NCBI RefSeq assembly: GCF_030697375.1
Contig: NZ_JAUYQD010000065.1
Coordinates: 37,380-101,379 of the forward strand
Source of the DNA: Rhodoferax sp.
GTDB lineage: Bacteria; Pseudomonadota; Gammaproteobacteria; Burkholderiales; Burkholderiaceae_C
DNA: 64,000 nucleotides
Reading direction: 5' to 3'
Shown: positions 24,285 to 32,480 of the stretch, one piece after another
Numbering within the stretch: position 1 is the first letter of the stretch
Layout of the letters: each line of letters opens with the position of its first letter
Program-made: the position numbers and the translations under genes
The notes under the pieces: model-generated
What the model saw: the letters and a program-made list of their open reading frames with translations, nothing else
Databases searched by the model: none
Told to the model about the DNA's origin: nothing

Positions 24285-24911
24285 ATGCACCCCCACCCAC
24301 TTACGCCTGCGGGAAATACGCTGGTCATTCTGGACGCATGCGTGCTGCTGCCCTCCCGACTGTCAGATGTGCTGTTCGACTTGATGCTCGAAGGGATGTA
24401 CTTCGCGCACTGGACACATGATGTGGAGGTTGAATTTTTGCGGAACTGGCCCATGGTTCATCCAGATGCCACAGCGTCTGGCCCCAAGCGATTGAAGGCC
24501 TTTCAGAGAGCCACCGGCAACACTCACTTGGTCTTGGGGCATGGCGATACAGCCAACATGCGCCGTGTTCCTGGGCGTGTGCAGGCCAATGACCGTCATT
24601 TGGTCGCTGCGGCCTTGGTTATGGTGAATGGTCTTGATGAAGAAGACGATCCGAAGCAGCACAAGGTGCTGATCGTTTCCAGCAACACCAAACACTTGGC
24701 CGTCGCCGACACCAGAAAACTTGGAATTGAAGTGGTCAAACCTGGCGAATTCCTGGACAGTTTGTTTGCAGCCGCCCCAGAAAGGACAAGCCAAACCATT
24801 GCCAAATCGATCAGCGATTTGAAGAAGCCACCGTACTCCAGAGAGGAGATGGTGGCTGCGCTACGCCTGCATGGCGCTAAAGAGTTGGCGAAAGGCCTGC
24901 TCAACTTGTAG
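24285..24911 (+). CDS. PIN-domain protein, probable toxin
   Basis: 208 aa. It opens with the PIN strand VILDACVLLPSRLSDVLFDL (first acidic residue Asp17), followed by HWTHDVEVEFLRN with the conserved Glu, and later acidic positions in VPGRVQANDRHLVAAALVM (ANDRHLVAAA is the typical third-acid segment). PIN domains are Mg-dependent ribonucleases. At 208 aa it is longer than VapC (about 130 aa) and matches the longer PIN toxins paired with excisionase-type antitoxins. Seven bases separate it from the HTH gene. Confidence 0.75.
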   Translation: MHPHPLTPAGNTLVILDACVLLPSRLSDVLFDLMLEGMYFAHWTHDVEVEFLRNWPMVHPDATASGPKRLKAFQRATGNTHLVLGHGDTANMRRVPGRVQANDRHLVAAALVMVNGLDEEDDPKQHKVLIVSSNTKHLAVADTRKLGIEVVKPGEFLDSLFAAAPERTSQTIAKSISDLKKPPYSREEMVAALRLHGAKELAKGLLNL

Positions 24912-24914
24912 TAC

Positions 24915-25619
24915 CTACTGGTACTGCTGAAAAATGCGGGCCGTGGTGCCGTCTTTCACCATGGCCTTGAGGGTTTGGTTGAGGGTGTGGATGGTGGCGC
25001 TGGGCACGCCGGGGTTGCAGGCCAGATGCAGCTCGGTGGCGCGCAGGTTGAGAAGTGGCTTGATCTTGGCGCCGAACTTCTTGGCAAACCAGGGCCCCGC
25101 CGATATACCGGTCGCCCAGATGTCGATACGCCCGGCCATCAGTTTTTTGATCGTTTGCTCGTCGTTGGCCGCATTGTCCATGGCAAATTTTTGCTCTTCC
25201 AGGTACACCGCGACCGCGTCACCCCGGTAGCCGCCCACGCGGTACTTGCGGGCATCGTCCAGGGTTTTCAGGGAAATGCTGCTGTTCTCCAGGGCAAACA
25301 GAACCCAGTCATTGCGTGCCACCGGACCCACCCACTGGAACTGGTGCTCGCGCGCCTCGGTCCGGGTGGTGGAGTAGACGCAGGTATTTTTCTCGTCCCT
25401 GGCCATGAAGAAGGCGCGCTCCCAGGGGTACATGCTGATGCTGTAGTCCACATGGGCCCGCTTGAACAACTCGTGCACGATGTCGGTGGCACTGCCGGTG
25501 ATGGTTTTGCCTCCGTCGGTGCTGTAGTTGTAGGGCGGCGCGTCCTCGGTTGTCACGATGAGCGGTTCAGCCCAGACATTGCTGGCCAGGAACACGCCCA
25601 GGCAGAGTATTTTCTTCAT
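24915..25619 (-). CDS. Periplasmic solute-binding protein, SBP_bac_3 family
   Basis: 234 aa with a signal peptide (MKKILCLGVFLASNVWA). Mature start EPLIVTTEDAPPYNY is the usual opening of family 3 binding proteins, followed by TDIVHELFKRAHVDYSISMY, PWERAF and RVGGYRGDAVAVYLEE. GGAGG precedes the start. No permease or ATPase gene is adjacent; such stand-alone proteins are common in this family and may serve sensing or a distant transporter. Ligand unknown; amino acids are typical. Confidence 0.82.
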   Translation of the reverse strand: MKKILCLGVFLASNVWAEPLIVTTEDAPPYNYSTDGGKTITGSATDIVHELFKRAHVDYSISMYPWERAFFMARDEKNTCVYSTTRTEAREHQFQWVGPVARNDWVLFALENSSISLKTLDDARKYRVGGYRGDAVAVYLEEQKFAMDNAANDEQTIKKLMAGRIDIWATGISAGPWFAKKFGAKIKPLLNLRATELHLACNPGVPSATIHTLNQTLKAMVKDGTTARIFQQYQ

Positions 25620-25724
25620 CAGAGACCTCCAAAGGTAAGTGCAACCCATCCGCTTCATCGCCAAGCCATAAAGCCTGGGCCACTGTGCCACCGGCGCCTT
25701 GATTTGGCAAGGCACCGTGGTGGT

Positions 25725-25738
25725 TGAAAACGTTATCA
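25725..25738. promoter_or_regulatory. LacI-type operator before the LacI regulator gene
   Basis: TGAAAACGTTATCA, a 12-of-14 palindrome with the central CG typical of LacI/GalR operators, lies 50 bp before the regulator start. Closely similar sites precede the binding protein gene of the sugar operon (33764 and 33796), suggesting one regulon and autoregulation. Confidence 0.6.
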
Positions 25739-25787
25739 TCCGAGCCATGCCGGCCCCTTGCCGGGCCAGATTCCAGGGATTTTCAGC

Positions 25788-26819
25788 ATGACTACAGGCA
25801 CAGACCACGCCAGCGCCTCCGGGCAGGACACCGTTACTTTGTTGGACGTGGCGCGTGTGGCCGGGGTGTCGCCCGCCACGGTGTCGCGCATTCTGAACGG
25901 TACCGCCAAGGTGGGGGACGACAAACGCAAGGCCGTGGAGGACGCGATCGCGGCCCTGAACTTTCGGCCCAACCTGTTTGCGCGCAGCCTCAAGACCGGT
26001 ATCACCATGACCGTGGGGGTGCTGACCCAGGCGATCGAGAGCCAGTTTTACTCCCGGGCGCTCAAGGGCATCGAGGCCGGGCTGCAGGGCAGCGGGCATT
26101 CCCCCATCATCGTGAGTGGCCACTGGGATGCCGAAACCGATGTGGCCAGCCTGCGGATTCTGAGTTCGCGCCGGGTGGACGGCCTCATCATCCTGACTGG
26201 CTGCATTGGCGACAGCGACGTGCTGGCCGCAGCCCGCAAGCAGCCAGTGGTGATCACCGAGCGGGTGCTCAACGCCCCCAACCTGCGCTCCATCAAGCTC
26301 GACCAACGGCGCGGCGGTTACCTGGCCACCCGGCACCTGCTGGCCCTGGGCCATACCCGCATTGCCCATATCACCGGCGTCCAGGGGCGTGCGGATGCGC
26401 AAGAGCGTTACCAGGGCTACCTGGATGCGCACCGGGAGGCCGGTGTCACGCCCGACCCGGAACTGGTGGTGGCCGGGGACTTCACCGATGCACAAGGGCT
26501 GGCGGCCATGCAGCAATTGCTGCACAGCGGCAAGCCCTTCACCGCCGTGTTTTGCGCCAACGACGAATCGGCCCTGGGCGCGCGCCTGGCCCTGTACCAG
26601 CACGGACTGCAGGTTCCCCAGGATGTGTCGCTGGTGGGTTTTGACGACCTGCCCACCTCGTCTTTCATGACACCCCCACTGACCACCGTGCGCCAGCCGG
26701 TGTACGAGGTGGGCCTGTACGCGGCCCACACCCTGCTGAACATGATGGGTTACCCGGCCGAGCCGGTGCGCGTGCCCGCGCTGGAGCTGATGGTGCGCGG
26801 GACCACACGCCAGTTGTAG
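25788..26819 (+). CDS. LacI-family regulator of the beta-glucoside operon
   Basis: 343 aa from the ATG at 25788 (AGGGA upstream). The HTH and hinge are VTLLDVARVAGVSPATVSRI and LNGTAKVGDDKRKAVEDAIA, followed by FRPNLFARSL. The ligand-binding part is complete (GVLTQAIESQFYSRALKGIE; VPQDVSLVGFDDLP; TTVRQPVYEVG). It converges with the beta-glucosidase/ABC operon, and its probable operator sequence is found both in its own promoter and before the operon. It most likely represses uptake and hydrolysis of a beta-glucoside and is released by the sugar. Confidence 0.9.
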   Translation: MTTGTDHASASGQDTVTLLDVARVAGVSPATVSRILNGTAKVGDDKRKAVEDAIAALNFRPNLFARSLKTGITMTVGVLTQAIESQFYSRALKGIEAGLQGSGHSPIIVSGHWDAETDVASLRILSSRRVDGLIILTGCIGDSDVLAAARKQPVVITERVLNAPNLRSIKLDQRRGGYLATRHLLALGHTRIAHITGVQGRADAQERYQGYLDAHREAGVTPDPELVVAGDFTDAQGLAAMQQLLHSGKPFTAVFCANDESALGARLALYQHGLQVPQDVSLVGFDDLPTSSFMTPPLTTVRQPVYEVGLYAAHTLLNMMGYPAEPVRVPALELMVRGTTRQL

Positions 26820-26846
26820 GCGTGCTGGCTCCGTGCGGCGGCTCGG

Positions 26847-28157
26847 TCAGCCGTGGCGGTGCGCGGCAATCAGACCGTGGTACCAGTGGGCGCTGTCCTT
26901 TGCGGTGCGGGTTTGGGTGGCGTAGTCCACATGGAACAGGCCAAAGCGTTTGTCGTAGCCGGAGTCCCACTCGAAATTGTCCATCAGGCTCCAGTAAAAA
27001 AAGCCCTGCACATTCACGCCCGCCGCCATGGCCGCTTGCAGCGCTTGCAAATGGGTGCGCATGTAGTCAATGCGGGGCGTGTCCACCACCCGGCCGTCGA
27101 CCACGGTGTCGGCCCCGGCAAAGCCGTTTTCGGTGATGAAAATCGGGGGCAGGGTGTAGTCCCGGTGGATTTGGCACAGCAATTCGTACAGGCCATGGGG
27201 GTAGACCTCCCAGCCCATTTCGGACACGCCCATGGCGTTGGGCGCGGGCAGGGGCGGCGTGGCGGCGGAGCACCACAGGCGCATGTAGTAGTTGATGCCC
27301 AGGAAGTCCATGGGCTGGGCGATGGTGTCCATGTCACCGGCCTGCACCACGTCGCACACCGGCAGATCGGGGCCCTGGGGGTACTGTTTCAAAAACAGCG
27401 GGTCCATGTACCAGCGCACAAACTGGGCGTATTCGCGTTCGGCCAGGGCGCGGTCCGCGGGGCTGTTGGTGGCCGGTGTGGCGGGGGACTGGTTGAGCAC
27501 AATGCCCAGCGGCGTGCTCACGCCCGCCGCGCGCATGGCCTGCAGGGCCAGGCCGTGCGAGAGAAGCAGGTGGTGGGCCACGCGCAGCATGACCCGGGTG
27601 TCCTGGATGCCGGGCGCAAAGCGGCCTTGTTCGTTGCCCAGCACGGCGGTGCACCAGGGTTCGTTGTGGGTGCAGATGCTGGCCACCCGTTCGCCCAGGC
27701 GCAGGCCCATGACACGGGCGTATTCCGCAAAATGCACGGCCGTGTCGCGGGACTCCCAGCCGCCCTGGTCTTGCAGGGCCTGGGGCAGGTCCCAGTGGTA
27801 CAGGGTGACGTGGGGCGCAATGCCGCGCGCGCGCAGGCCGTCCACCAGGCGGTCGTAAAAAGCCAGGCCTTCTTCGTTCCAGGCGCCCTGGCCCAGGGGC
27901 TGCACGCGGGGCCAGGCAATGGAGAAGCGGTAGGCGTCCACGCCCAGGGACTGGATCAGGTCCAGATCGGTCTCCAGGCGGTGGTAGTGGTCGCAGGCCA
28001 CATCCCCGGTGTCGCCGTGGACGACTTTGCCGGGAATGTGGGAGTAGGTGTCCCAGATGGACGGGCCGCGCCCGCCTTCCTGGGCGGCGCCTTCGATCTG
28101 GTAGGCGCTGGTGGCAACGCCCCATTGGAATGTGGGTGGGAAGGTCAGGGTGTTCAT
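26847..28157 (-). CDS. GH1 beta-glucosidase, copy 2
   Basis: 436 aa from the ATG at 28157. GH1 signatures: FQWGVATSAYQIEGA at the N-terminus, LYHWDLPQALQDQGGW, the acid/base in CTHNEPWC (the usual NEP motif) and the nucleophile in PIFITENGFAG. The substrate-binding WSLMDNFEWDSGY is intact. No signal peptide, so it acts in the cytoplasm on imported beta-linked disaccharides such as cellobiose, releasing glucose. It is the last gene of the operon, downstream of a second GH1 gene that differs enough to suggest distinct substrates. Confidence 0.92.
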   Translation of the reverse strand: MNTLTFPPTFQWGVATSAYQIEGAAQEGGRGPSIWDTYSHIPGKVVHGDTGDVACDHYHRLETDLDLIQSLGVDAYRFSIAWPRVQPLGQGAWNEEGLAFYDRLVDGLRARGIAPHVTLYHWDLPQALQDQGGWESRDTAVHFAEYARVMGLRLGERVASICTHNEPWCTAVLGNEQGRFAPGIQDTRVMLRVAHHLLLSHGLALQAMRAAGVSTPLGIVLNQSPATPATNSPADRALAEREYAQFVRWYMDPLFLKQYPQGPDLPVCDVVQAGDMDTIAQPMDFLGINYYMRLWCSAATPPLPAPNAMGVSEMGWEVYPHGLYELLCQIHRDYTLPPIFITENGFAGADTVVDGRVVDTPRIDYMRTHLQALQAAMAAGVNVQGFFYWSLMDNFEWDSGYDKRFGLFHVDYATQTRTAKDSAHWYHGLIAAHRHG

Positions 28158-28201
28158 AGGGTTGCTAAGAGGTTGGAAAAGAACAAACAAAGGCAGAGGC
28201 C

Positions 28202-29560
28202 TCAGGCGGCAGCTGGTTGTTGGGTGATGAAGTCGCGCAGCCACAGCGCGCTGGCTTTGGGGGTGCGGACCTGGGTGGCGTAGTCCACATGGCACAGGCC
28301 AAAGCGCTGGGTGTAGCCCTTGCCCCATTCAAAGTTGTCCAGCAGGGACCAGGCGATGTAGGCGCTCAAGGGTACGCCGTCCTGCCGGGCGCGGGCCACT
28401 GCGCCCAGGTGGCTTTGCAGGTACTGCACCCGCACCGGGTCGTGCACCGCGCCGTTGGCGACGGTGTCGCGCAGGGCCGCGCCGTTTTCGGCGATGAACA
28501 GGTCCAGGGCGGGGTAGTCCCGTGCAATGCGTACCAGCATGTCGTACAGGCCTTGGGGGTAAATCTCCCAGCCCATGGTGGTGTGTTGCGCCCCCTCCAC
28601 CGGGACCTCGCGCACATGGGGGAAGGGGCGTGTGGGCTCGTGGACCACCACGCCCCGGGTGTAGTAGTTGAGCCCCAGGCTGTCGATGGGCTGGGCGATG
28701 GTGCGCAGGTCATGCTCCAGCGCGGTGGCGCTGAGTTGCGGCACACAGGCGCCTTCGGCCTCCCAGATGTCTTGCGGGTAGTGGCCTAGCAGCAGGGGGT
28801 CCAGAAACCAGCGGTTGAACACCCCATCGGCCCGGCGCACCGCCTGGGCCGTGGCGGCCAGCTTGTCTGCGGGGTAGTAGGGTTTGACGTCCAGCACCAC
28901 CCCGATCTTGGCCGTGGTGGTGAAGCTGCGCAGCACGGGCAAGGCTAGGCCGTGGGCCAGCAGCAAATGGTGGGCCGCCAGCAGGGCCTTGCGGCGGTCC
29001 ATCAGCCCGGGGGCGTGGCGGCCTTCGAGGTAACCCACGGTGGCGCTGCAGCGCGGCTCGTTCAGGGTGGCGTAGCTGTGCACCCGGTCGCCCAGGCGCC
29101 GGGCCACCACGCCGGCAAACTCCGCAAACGCATGGCAGGTGTCGCGTTGCAACCAGCCGCCCTGGTCGTGCAATGCCAGGGGCAGATCCCAGTGGTACAG
29201 CGTGGCGTAGGGGGCAATGCCTTGTTCCAGCAACAGGTCCACCAACCGGTCGTAAAAATCCAAACCCCGAGGGTTCACTTCGCCGCGTCCCTGGGGTAGC
29301 ACGCGGGGCCAGGCCACCGAAAAGCGGTAGGCCGTGTGGCCCAGGCGCTGCATCAGGGCCACGTCGTCTTCCATGCGGTGGTAGTGGTCGCAGGCCACGT
29401 CCCCCGTGCTGGCGTCGGCAATGCAGCCGCTGTGGTGGGCAAAGCTGTCCCACATGCTGGCGCCGCGTCCATCTTCGTACACGGCGCCTTCGACCTGGTA
29501 GGCCGAGGTGGCCGCACCAAAGTGAAAATCGCGCGGGAAATCGGAGCGGGTGGGCGTCAT
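28202..29560 (-). CDS. GH1 beta-glucosidase, copy 1
   Basis: 452 aa. FHFGAATSAYQVEGAVYEDG opens the barrel; LYHWDLPLALHDQGGW, acid/base in ATLNEPRCS and nucleophile in LFIAENGAAL (Ala where most family members have Thr before ENG) are present, as is AWSLLDNFEWGKGY. Cytoplasmic, no signal peptide. It lies 23 bp after the ATPase gene and 44 bp before the second GH1 gene. Same general reaction, hydrolysis of terminal beta-glucosides; preference cannot be read from sequence. Confidence 0.92.
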   Translation of the reverse strand: MTPTRSDFPRDFHFGAATSAYQVEGAVYEDGRGASMWDSFAHHSGCIADASTGDVACDHYHRMEDDVALMQRLGHTAYRFSVAWPRVLPQGRGEVNPRGLDFYDRLVDLLLEQGIAPYATLYHWDLPLALHDQGGWLQRDTCHAFAEFAGVVARRLGDRVHSYATLNEPRCSATVGYLEGRHAPGLMDRRKALLAAHHLLLAHGLALPVLRSFTTTAKIGVVLDVKPYYPADKLAATAQAVRRADGVFNRWFLDPLLLGHYPQDIWEAEGACVPQLSATALEHDLRTIAQPIDSLGLNYYTRGVVVHEPTRPFPHVREVPVEGAQHTTMGWEIYPQGLYDMLVRIARDYPALDLFIAENGAALRDTVANGAVHDPVRVQYLQSHLGAVARARQDGVPLSAYIAWSLLDNFEWGKGYTQRFGLCHVDYATQVRTPKASALWLRDFITQQPAAA

Positions 29561-29583
29561 ACGGGACTCAGTTCATTCCGCTT

Positions 29584-30681
29584 TTAGAGGCGGTTTTGGC
29601 TGGTGGCGTCGAAGAGGGATACGTGGGGTGTGTGGATGTGTGCAACCACCGTGCCCCCCTTGCTGGCCTGCAGCTTGGCGTCGCAGGTGACCCCGATGTC
29701 CAGCCCCTGCACCTTGAGCCACAGCACTTGGTTGGGCCCCATGGGCTCCACCAGGCGCACCTGTGCCGGCAGTCCGTCGCTGTGGGTGGCGTCGCTGTGC
29801 GGGGTCAGGCTGACCGCAATGTCTTCCGGGCGCACCCCCAGTACCACACGCTGGCCCTCGGCAGGGCTGTGGGCAAAGGCGTAGGCCGACACATCCAGCG
29901 CCAGTGCATCGGCCATAAAACGGATGCGCCCGTCCTGGCACTGCAGCTGCCCCTCGACAAAATTCATGCTGGGCGAGCCCAAAAATCCGGCCACGTACAT
30001 ATTGGCGGGCTGGCTGTACACGGCGGCGGGGGTGTCAATTTGCTGGATGGCGCCGCCGCGCATGACCGCAATGCGGCTGGCCAGGGTCATGGCCTCCACC
30101 TGGTCGTGGGTGACGTAGACCATGGTGGCGCCCAGGTCGGTGTGCAACTCTTTGAGCTCGCGCCGCAGTTCGGCGCGCAATTTGGCGTCCAGGTTGGAAA
30201 GCGGCTCGTCGAACAAAAACACCGCCGCCTCGCGCACCAGGGCGCGGCCAATGGCCACCCGCTGGCGCTGCCCGCCCGACAGGTTGGCGGGCTTGCGCTG
30301 CAGCAGCTCAGTCAGGTGCAACATGCCGGCGGCGCGTGCGACCCGCTTGGCTATCTCGGCCTTGGGCACGCCGCTGATGCGCGGGCCAAAGGCCATGTTT
30401 TGCTCCACCGTCATGGTGGGGTAGAGCGCGTAGCTCTGGAACACCATGCCAATGCCCCGGTCCTTGGGGTCGGCCCAGGTCACGTCTTTGCCGCCGATGG
30501 CAATGCTGCCGTCGCTCACGTCGATCAGCCCGGCAATGCTGTGTAAGAGCGTGGACTTGCCGCAGCCCGAGGGGCCGAGCAGCACCAGAAACTCGCCTTC
30601 CCGGACTTCCAGGCTGAGCTGGCTGATGATGGCGTTGCCGCCCAGTTGGATGTCGAGTGCTTGTATGGAAATTTGGGCCAT
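29584..30681 (-). CDS. Sugar ABC transporter ATPase (MsmK/UgpC/MalK type)
   Basis: 365 aa from the ATG at 30681. Walker A GPSGCGKST, Q-loop MVFQSYALYPTM, signature LSGGQRQRVAIGRAL, Walker B VFLFDEPLSNLD and switch THDQVEAMTLAS are intact; the C-terminal TOBE domain includes VVLGVRPEDIAV and GPNQVLWLKVQG. This is the carbohydrate-importer class. It is encoded 5 bp after the MalG-like permease and energises both permeases. An open frame continues far upstream of 30681 but is antisense-type overlap with the permease gene. Confidence 0.92.
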   Translation of the reverse strand: MAQISIQALDIQLGGNAIISQLSLEVREGEFLVLLGPSGCGKSTLLHSIAGLIDVSDGSIAIGGKDVTWADPKDRGIGMVFQSYALYPTMTVEQNMAFGPRISGVPKAEIAKRVARAAGMLHLTELLQRKPANLSGGQRQRVAIGRALVREAAVFLFDEPLSNLDAKLRAELRRELKELHTDLGATMVYVTHDQVEAMTLASRIAVMRGGAIQQIDTPAAVYSQPANMYVAGFLGSPSMNFVEGQLQCQDGRIRFMADALALDVSAYAFAHSPAEGQRVVLGVRPEDIAVSLTPHSDATHSDGLPAQVRLVEPMGPNQVLWLKVQGLDIGVTCDAKLQASKGGTVVAHIHTPHVSLFDATSQNRL

Positions 30682-30686
30682 GTGAA

Positions 30687-31577
30687 TCAACCTTTGACGG
30701 CGCCAGAGGCGATGCCGCGTACAAACCAGCGTCCCGAGACGAGGTAGATGAAGAGTGGAACCGCCGAGGTCAGGATCGTGGCCGCCATATTGACGTTGTA
30801 GGCCCGCTCCCCGAAGGTGCTGTTGACGATGTTGTTGAGCTGCACCGTCATGGGGGAAAACTGCGTGCCGCCGAAGATCAGGCCCAGCAGGTAGTCGTTC
30901 CAGATGCCGGTGACCTGCATGATGGTGGCCACGATCAGGATCGGCGTGGACATGGGCAGCATCAGTTCCCAAAAAATGCGCCAGAACCCGCCGCCGTCGA
31001 TGCGCGCCGCCTTGAACAGCTCTTGCGGTATGCCGGTGTAGTAGTTGCGAAACAGCAGCGTCATCACCGGCATGCCAAAGATGCTGTGGATCACCACAAT
31101 GGCCGGCAACGAGCCAAACAGCCCTACGGATGAGAGCAGGCGCACCAGCGGGTACATGATCACCTGGTAGGGCACAAACACGCCGATCATCAGCACGCCA
31201 AACAGCAGGTTGGCAAAACGCGAGCGCCAGAAGGCCAGCGCGTAGCCGTTGATGGCCCCCAGCAGGATCGAGAAAAACACGCTGGGCAGCACGATTTGCA
31301 CCGAGTTCCAAAAGCCCACCTGCAGGCCTTTGCACTCCAGGCCGGTGCAGGCGCTGGACCAGGCCACCACCCAGGGCTCGACCGTGGGCAGCAGGGGCAG
31401 GGCAAAGATGGAGCTCTCGCGCGCCTCGTCCATGGTCTTGAAGGAGGTCACCAGCATCACATACAGCGGCATCAGGAAGAAGGCCGCCGCCGACAGCAAG
31501 AAGGCATAGGTGCCAATGCGCGCCGGGGTCCAGGCTTTTGCGGGCCGGCGCTTGGGGGGAGTGGTTGCCATGGTCAT
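30687..31577 (-). CDS. Sugar ABC transporter permease, MalG-like
   Basis: 296 aa with about six membrane segments, the first at about residues 22-45 (TYAFLLSAAAFFLMPLYVML). The EAA loop is QELFKAARIDGGGFWRIFWE. It overlaps the preceding permease gene by 4 bases (31574-31577). Forms the inner membrane channel with the MalF-like partner. Confidence 0.9.
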   Translation of the reverse strand: MTMATTPPKRRPAKAWTPARIGTYAFLLSAAAFFLMPLYVMLVTSFKTMDEARESSIFALPLLPTVEPWVVAWSSACTGLECKGLQVGFWNSVQIVLPSVFFSILLGAINGYALAFWRSRFANLLFGVLMIGVFVPYQVIMYPLVRLLSSVGLFGSLPAIVVIHSIFGMPVMTLLFRNYYTGIPQELFKAARIDGGGFWRIFWELMLPMSTPILIVATIMQVTGIWNDYLLGLIFGGTQFSPMTVQLNNIVNSTFGERAYNVNMAATILTSAVPLFIYLVSGRWFVRGIASGAVKG

Positions 31578-32479
31578 GCCTTTGCGCCTTGTTGTGCGGC
31601 CTGGTGTTTGCGCAGGTAGTAATAAGGAACCAGCAGGGCCACCACGGTGAGCAGCATGACCACCGAGGCGGCCGAGGCCAGCCCGATGCTGCCGCGCTGG
31701 AAGAGGTGGTCCAGAATGAACTTGGCCGGCACTTCGCTGGCCAGCCCGGGGCCGCCGCGCGTCATGGAGTTCACCGCGTCATAGACCTTGATGGCGGCGA
31801 TGGCCTGCAGAATAAAAGCCGTGCCCACCGCGCCGCTAATCATGGGCAGCACGATGCTCACATACACGCGCCAGGGGGGAATGCCGTCCAGCCGGGCGGC
31901 TTTCCAGATTTCTTCGTCCACCCCGCGCAAGCCCGCCAGCAAAATCGCCATCACCAGCCCCGAGGCCTGCCAGACGGCGGCCAGGATGATGCAGTACATC
32001 ACCTTGTCCTGCGACACGATCCAGTCGAGTTGAAAGTCCGCAAAACCCAGCCGCCGCACGGCGGACTGGATACCCATCTCCGGGTTCAGCATCCACTGCC
32101 ATACCAGCCCGGTCACCACAAAGGACATGGCGTAGGGGTAGAGGAAGATGCTGCGAAAAACGCTCTCGGAGCGGATTTTCTGGTCGATGAACACCGCCAG
32201 CAAAAAGCCCAGCACCATGCAAATGCTGATGCCCAACACGGCAAACAAGACCAGGTTGTAGACCGAGAGCTGCCAGCGCTCGCTGGCAAACAGCTTGTGG
32301 TACTGCTCCAGGCCCACAAAGTTGGTGTTGGCAAACATGCGGGAGCTGGTAAACGACACCCCAACCGACCACAGCACGGTGGCCAGGTAACCCACGATGG
32401 CCGTCACGGCCATCGGAAGCAGGGCCAGATGCAAACCCCAGTGGACGGGTCTTCTGTGTTGGATCTGGCCCATACCCAC
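31574..32479 (-). CDS. Sugar ABC transporter permease, MalF-like
   Basis: 301 aa, six hydrophobic segments beginning at about residue 20 (LALLPMAVTAIVGYLATVLW). The EAA loop is EEIWKAARLDGIPPWRVYVS. Starts one base after the stop of the binding protein gene, so uptake components are tightly coupled in the order binding protein, MalF-like, MalG-like, ATPase. Confidence 0.9.
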   Translation of the reverse strand: MGMGQIQHRRPVHWGLHLALLPMAVTAIVGYLATVLWSVGVSFTSSRMFANTNFVGLEQYHKLFASERWQLSVYNLVLFAVLGISICMVLGFLLAVFIDQKIRSESVFRSIFLYPYAMSFVVTGLVWQWMLNPEMGIQSAVRRLGFADFQLDWIVSQDKVMYCIILAAVWQASGLVMAILLAGLRGVDEEIWKAARLDGIPPWRVYVSIVLPMISGAVGTAFILQAIAAIKVYDAVNSMTRGGPGLASEVPAKFILDHLFQRGSIGLASAASVVMLLTVVALLVPYYYLRKHQAAQQGAKA

Positions 32480-32480
32480 C

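Noticed and set aside
29584..31335. Extension of the sugar ATPase into a 583-residue fusion
   Set aside because: The extra N-terminal part overlaps the permease gene in another frame; Walker and other motifs all lie after the ATG at 30681.
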